This document shows positions 39,129 through 42,527 of a stretch of DNA of 42,527 nucleotides, one piece after another. The position numbers and the translations under genes are program-made. The stretch's first letter is position 1; every line of letters begins with the position of its first letter. The DNA comes from Sphingobacterium shayense. GTDB taxonomy: Bacteria > Bacteroidota > Bacteroidia > Sphingobacteriales > Sphingobacteriaceae. The notes beneath the pieces are model-generated. The model searched no databases. It saw only the letters and a list, made by a program, of their open reading frames with translations, and had not been told where the DNA came from. The stretch is taken from positions 1-42,527 of the forward strand of contig NZ_JABMCQ010000016.1 of NCBI RefSeq assembly GCF_013179575.1, written 5' to 3'.

Positions 39129-40598
39129 ATGAGTTTAGTCCTACAAAAACTAGAGCCTAGCGCACTTTGGCAACATTTCGAGGCTTTAAATGCTGTGCCT
39201 AGAGCTTCCAAAAAGGAAGAGGAAGTTATTCAGTTTATACTGGATTTCGCAAAAGAAATAAATCTATCTGCTCAAAAAGATGCAGTTGGTAACGTAATTA
39301 TACGAAAACCCGCAAGTCTCGGGATGGAGGATCGTAAAACTGTGGTCTTGCAATCTCACTTAGATATGGTCCATCAAAAGAACAACGACACTGATTTCGA
39401 TTTTGCGCGCCAAGGAATCCAGATGTTGGTGGATGGTGACTGGGTAAAAGCTCAGGGGACTACTCTTGGAGCCGATAATGGTATAGGTGTTGCGGCAATT
39501 ATGGCCCTTTTATCGTCCAACGATATACCGCACCCGGCTATAGAGGCTCTATTGACAATCGATGAGGAAACAGGAATGACCGGTGCCAAGGGCCTTCAAG
39601 GAGGCGTGTTGACTGGGGATATATTGCTAAATTTAGACACCGAAGAAGATACCGAAATCGATATAGGATGTGCCGGGGGGATAGATGTTACTGCGACGCT
39701 TGACTACACTTTAGAATTACTCTCGGGGGGCGTGACAACGTTTGAAATTGCAGTGAGGGGACTGCATGGTGGACACTCGGGTATTGAAATTCACAAAGGG
39801 CTGGCTAACGCAAATAAAGTGTTAAACAGGATTTTGTATTATCTATCAGGATCCGGTTTGGATGTACGTATCATTGAAATTCAGGGTGGAGGGTTGCGCA
39901 ACGCAATTCCTCGTGAAAGTTCGGCCCTGATTGCAACGCGGGGTACGAACCTAGAGCTGTTGTCATCTACTCTTAAGGATAAGATCGAAGCTGTCAAAAA
40001 GGAATACGCTAACGTCGACGCAGGTTTAGAAATTACGGTGAGTAAGATCGCCGACGAAGCTGAAGTCTCAGTGATGCCGATCGATGTGCAAGAAAAGCTA
40101 ATTAAAGGAATTTATGCGGCGCATAATGGTGTTTACAGAATGAGTGTCGATTTCGCGGACCTTGTCGAAACATCTAACAATATTGCACGCGTAGAGGTCA
40201 AGGATGGAAAAGCTACAGTGAAATGCTTAACACGGTCTTCTGTAGAATCTTCAAAGCAAGATTTGGCTAATGCATTAAAAAGTTGTTTTGAATTGATGGG
40301 GGCGAAGGTTATTTTTTCAGGAGATTATCCCGGATGGACCCCGAATGCGAATTCAGCAATCTTAGATGTGCTTGTGGAAACGTATAAGGACCTGTTCAAT
40401 GAGTCTCCGGATGTTGTCGCTTGTCATGCAGGCTTGGAATGCGGAATATTAGGAACCAATTATCCGAAGATGGATATGATATCTTTCGGCCCGACGATTC
40501 TTGGGGCACACTCCCCACAGGAGCGTGTTTCTATTTCTTCGGTTCAAAAATTCTGGATGTACTTAAAGGAAATTTTAGTACGTATTCCATCTAAGTAA
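39129..40598 (+). CDS. pepD: Aminoacyl-histidine dipeptidase (M20 family)
   Basis: This 489-residue cytosolic metallopeptidase has the M20 zinc ligands and catalytic residues: His77 and Asp79 in LQSHLDMVHQ, Asp116 in TTLGADNGIG, and Glu146-Glu147 in IDEETGMTGAKG. Further ligands are the acidic LDTEED segment near 170-175 and a C-terminal His near 463 (GAHSPQERV). HGGHSGIEIHKG (212-223) belongs to the lid/dimerisation domain. It cleaves Xaa-His dipeptides such as carnosine-like substrates. Length matches PepD. Confidence 0.96.
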   Translation: MSLVLQKLEPSALWQHFEALNAVPRASKKEEEVIQFILDFAKEINLSAQKDAVGNVIIRKPASLGMEDRKTVVLQSHLDMVHQKNNDTDFDFARQGIQMLVDGDWVKAQGTTLGADNGIGVAAIMALLSSNDIPHPAIEALLTIDEETGMTGAKGLQGGVLTGDILLNLDTEEDTEIDIGCAGGIDVTATLDYTLELLSGGVTTFEIAVRGLHGGHSGIEIHKGLANANKVLNRILYYLSGSGLDVRIIEIQGGGLRNAIPRESSALIATRGTNLELLSSTLKDKIEAVKKEYANVDAGLEITVSKIADEAEVSVMPIDVQEKLIKGIYAAHNGVYRMSVDFADLVETSNNIARVEVKDGKATVKCLTRSSVESSKQDLANALKSCFELMGAKVIFSGDYPGWTPNANSAILDVLVETYKDLFNESPDVVACHAGLECGILGTNYPKMDMISFGPTILGAHSPQERVSISSVQKFWMYLKEILVRIPSK

Positions 40599-40627
40599 GT
40601 TTCTAGAGAAAGATTAATAGCATAAAA

Positions 40628-40663
40628 GAAGGGGACACATACTTGTATGATCGTCCCCTCTTC
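40628..40663. terminator. Hairpin between convergent pepD and nitroreductase genes
   Basis: GAAGGGGAC pairs with GTCCCCTCTTC with a 16-base loop and a small bulge. No long T-tract follows, so it may be a weak shared terminator. Confidence 0.5.
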
Positions 40664-40683
40664 AATTGTTTCAAAATAGTATT

Positions 40684-41316
40684 TTAATTTAATTGGATAA
40701 CGAAATCTTCCTTCGCTATTCGGACTTTTTTCATGTTTACTAACCAGTCATTTTCGGTGTCGCGATAGCCTAAAGCCAGAATTGTGACTGATTTCAAACC
40801 TCGAGCTTGTAAACCTAAGAGCTCATCGAGTTGTTCATTGTTAAATCCTTCCATAGGTGTGGCATCGACTTTCTGTTCGGCTGCTGCTGCAATTGAAAGT
40901 CCGAAACCGATATACGCTTGACGGGCCGAGTGTTCGAAATGCTGCTCTTTGCTTTTTTGTTGAAGGGAGCTAAAAAGCGTGTTTTTATAATCATCGGCGA
41001 ATCCCTTTGGTAGACTTCGTTCAAGCTCCTGTTGGGTAAATACAGAATCTACACGTTCTTTTGTGTATTCATCGTATGCGGCAAACACCAATAGGTGTGA
41101 AGCATCGACAATCTGGGTTTGTCCAAAGGCGATAGGCTGAATTTTAGCTTTTAATTCCGAACTTGTAATTTCAAGAACTTTAAACGGATGCAAGCCGGAA
41201 GAGGTTGGAGCCAAACGCGCTGCTTCAACGATGTAGTCAACTTTCTCTTGTGGAACGGACTCTCCGTTCATTTTTTTTGTGGCGTAACGCCAAGTTAAAT
41301 CTTGTAAAAGGCTCAT
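40684..41316 (-). CDS. Nitroreductase-family NAD(P)H oxidoreductase (NfsB-like)
   Basis: This 210-residue protein has the N-terminal WRYATKKMNG motif that binds FMN phosphate, the APTSSGLHPFKVL segment (36-48) and IGFGLSIAAAAEQKVDATPMEGF (151-173), typical of NfsB-like FMN enzymes. It should reduce nitro compounds, quinones or flavin-linked electrophiles. Its start is one base after the stop of the TetR gene, so the two form an operon and the regulator probably controls it. Confidence 0.93.
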   Translation of the reverse strand: MSLLQDLTWRYATKKMNGESVPQEKVDYIVEAARLAPTSSGLHPFKVLEITSSELKAKIQPIAFGQTQIVDASHLLVFAAYDEYTKERVDSVFTQQELERSLPKGFADDYKNTLFSSLQQKSKEQHFEHSARQAYIGFGLSIAAAAEQKVDATPMEGFNNEQLDELLGLQARGLKSVTILALGYRDTENDWLVNMKKVRIAKEDFVIQLN

Positions 41317-41317
41317 T

Positions 41318-41923
41318 TTATTTTTTATTTGTTAAGGTGTATATATAACTTTCGATCGCATCATTGAATATCGGACTAGACTTTTCCGGAATAGTACTAT
41401 TTGAGAGGAGCTCGATGGCGATAAACCCATGCAGCGTCGACCAAAAGCTTTTTATTTTTAAATGGATATCAATATTTTTAATGCCACTGGTTTTCGCTGT
41501 ATCCAAAATAGCGTTGCTCATAATTTCGGAGACCTCATGCATTTCCATAACGCTGTTTAGCTTCTCACAAGTTGGAATTCCTAAGCCAAACATAATACGA
41601 TAATAATCGGTTTGTTGGGCTGCAAATTTCCAATAGCTATTCGCGATATCACGTATTTTTTCGCTAGGATCGGTAGATACTTGTTGTGCTAGATCTAGGT
41701 GTTCCGTTAAAGCTGCGAATCCTTCCCGAATGAAATGTTCTTGAATCGCTTCTTTATTTTCAAAATGTTTGTAGATAACAGGAACGCTGTATTCAATAGC
41801 CTCCGCAATTCGACGTATGGACAGTGCTTGCCAACCTTCGTTCCTAACGATTGTCCACGACTGTTCGATAATGTTATTTCGAATTTCATCTTGCTGCCTA
41901 ATTTTACGTTCGCTGATTCCCAT
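41318..41923 (-). CDS. TetR/AcrR-family transcriptional regulator
   Basis: This 201-residue regulator has an N-terminal helix-turn-helix (about 15-60; AIEYSVPVIYKHFENKEAI) and a C-terminal WHG-type ligand-binding half (DYYRIMFGLGIP and FWSTLHGFIAIELL). It likely represses its own operon with the nitroreductase through an inverted repeat just upstream (41983-42009), with release by an electrophile or drug. That control is inferred from position. Confidence 0.93.
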   Translation of the reverse strand: MGISERKIRQQDEIRNNIIEQSWTIVRNEGWQALSIRRIAEAIEYSVPVIYKHFENKEAIQEHFIREGFAALTEHLDLAQQVSTDPSEKIRDIANSYWKFAAQQTDYYRIMFGLGIPTCEKLNSVMEMHEVSEIMSNAILDTAKTSGIKNIDIHLKIKSFWSTLHGFIAIELLSNSTIPEKSSPIFNDAIESYIYTLTNKK

Positions 41924-41952
41924 TGTATTACCTATTTAGTTAACAGTGTTAG

Positions 41953-41960
41953 CAAAAGTA
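41953..41960 (-). promoter_or_regulatory. Bacteroidota -7 box for the TetR-nitroreductase operon
   Basis: TACTTTTG on the minus strand matches TAnnTTTG perfectly, 30 bases before the TetR ATG. Confidence 0.65.
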
Positions 41961-41982
41961 ACATTATTATTTTATCTTGTTA

Positions 41983-42009
41983 ATTTATGTTGAATAAATC
42001 AACATAAAT
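41983..42009. promoter_or_regulatory. Perfect 11-bp inverted repeat, likely TetR operator
   Basis: ATTTATGTTGA and TCAACATAAAT are perfect inverted arms around a 5-base spacer. They lie 23 bases upstream of the TetR -7 box, where the -33 element should be, and also upstream of the divergent patatin gene. This is the expected place and shape for a TetR operator. Confidence 0.65.
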
Positions 42010-42042
42010 CTGACATTTGTGTAGAATATCGGCTATATTTAG

Positions 42043-42527
42043 ATGATGGAATTAACTAAATCAAAGAAAAAGGTTTCGCTAGTATTGGGTGGTGGTGGGG
42101 CGCGTGGACTGACACAAATAGGCGTCGTGAAGTATTTAATCGAACAGGGGTTTGAAGTTGACGAAGTTGTCGGATGTTCTATTGGTGCCCTGGTGGGGGC
42201 GGCCGTTGTAATGAATCGAACCAAAGAATTAAGTAATTGGATGGAAACCCTCACCAAACGGCAGGTGTTCCGTTTAATGGATTTTGCGAACCCCAGATTC
42301 GGACTTTTAAAAGGCGACCGAGTATTGGAACGGTTACATGATGTATTCTCAGATATTAATATAGAAGATTTGCCTATTCGGTATACAGCAATAGCGACCG
42401 ATCTTAGGAATGAGGAAGAAGTGATCTTTAGAACGGGTAGTATTTATACAGCTATACGGGCGTCGATGGCGATACCCGGTGTATTTAGAGGAGTGGTGTT
42501 TGGTGATCGATTTTTAGTTGATGGCGG
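42043..42527 (+). CDS. Patatin-like phospholipase (partial, cut by the window end)
   Basis: The visible 161 residues show the patatin/RssA pattern: oxyanion motif GGGGARG (16-22), nucleophile GCSIG (Ser46), and a VDG segment at the very end that is probably the Asp of the Ser-Asp dyad. There is no signal peptide, so it should be cytoplasmic and hydrolyse phospholipid or acyl esters. Two Met codons are adjacent; the first (42043) is used. The gene runs off the right edge and is not a pseudogene on present evidence. It is divergent from the TetR operon. Confidence 0.9.
   Translation, partial: MMELTKSKKKVSLVLGGGGARGLTQIGVVKYLIEQGFEVDEVVGCSIGALVGAAVVMNRTKELSNWMETLTKRQVFRLMDFANPRFGLLKGDRVLERLHDVFSDINIEDLPIRYTAIATDLRNEEEVIFRTGSIYTAIRASMAIPGVFRGVVFGDRFLVDG

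Overview
The window is chromosomal DNA from a member of the Bacteroidota, most likely a Sphingobacteriaceae (Sphingobacterium/Pedobacter-like). The evidence is a SusC/SusD pair, a moderate-to-low GC content, the near absence of Shine-Dalgarno sequences, and a perfect TAnnTTTG box (the Bacteroidota primary-sigma -7 element) upstream of about ten genes. Typical Bacteroidota families are also present: DUF3857/DUF2569 fusion, 7TM-HD phosphohydrolase, WbqC, FtsX-type permease and TlpA-like exported thioredoxin.

Layout. 1-6700: an operon of an exported PHP-domain phosphoesterase followed by SusC and SusD, which looks like an uptake-and-cleavage system for a phosphoester-containing nutrient. 6700-8680: aquaporin Z and an exported alpha/beta hydrolase, both on the minus strand. 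8680-11900: a gene-free stretch with nested inverted repeats, then a MazG-like protein, an AhpD-like carboxymuconolactone decarboxylase, a DGPF/YciI protein and an ECF42-type sigma factor with a TPR-like tail. 12100-18800: exported thioredoxin, DUF3857 transglutaminase-like membrane protein, an extended SDR and an unknown exported protein. 18850-21400: an FtsX/MacB-type permease whose upstream region carries a sigma-54-like promoter and two palindromic sites exactly 21 bp apart. 21400-23470: a small accessory island next to tRNA-Ser(GCU), with a broken DUF4279 gene and a DUF5694 gene bracketed by inverted GTTAGCTG motifs and an attC-like hairpin.

23500-42527 is mostly core: 7TM-HD c-di-AMP-type phosphodiesterase, rpe, aconitase, ligA-dapA, a lipid A-type acyltransferase plus family 2 glycosyltransferase pair, WbqC, an outer-membrane barrel protein plus UbiB kinase pair, a BD-FAE-like hydrolase, a sugar O-acetyltransferase, pepD, a TetR-nitroreductase operon with a likely operator, and the start of a patatin phospholipase cut by the window end.

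The most interesting signals are the phased palindromes with a -24/-12 promoter upstream of the permease, the cassette-like structure beside tRNA-Ser, and the PHP-SusCD operon. No CRISPR array, rRNA operon, prophage or intact insertion sequence was seen.
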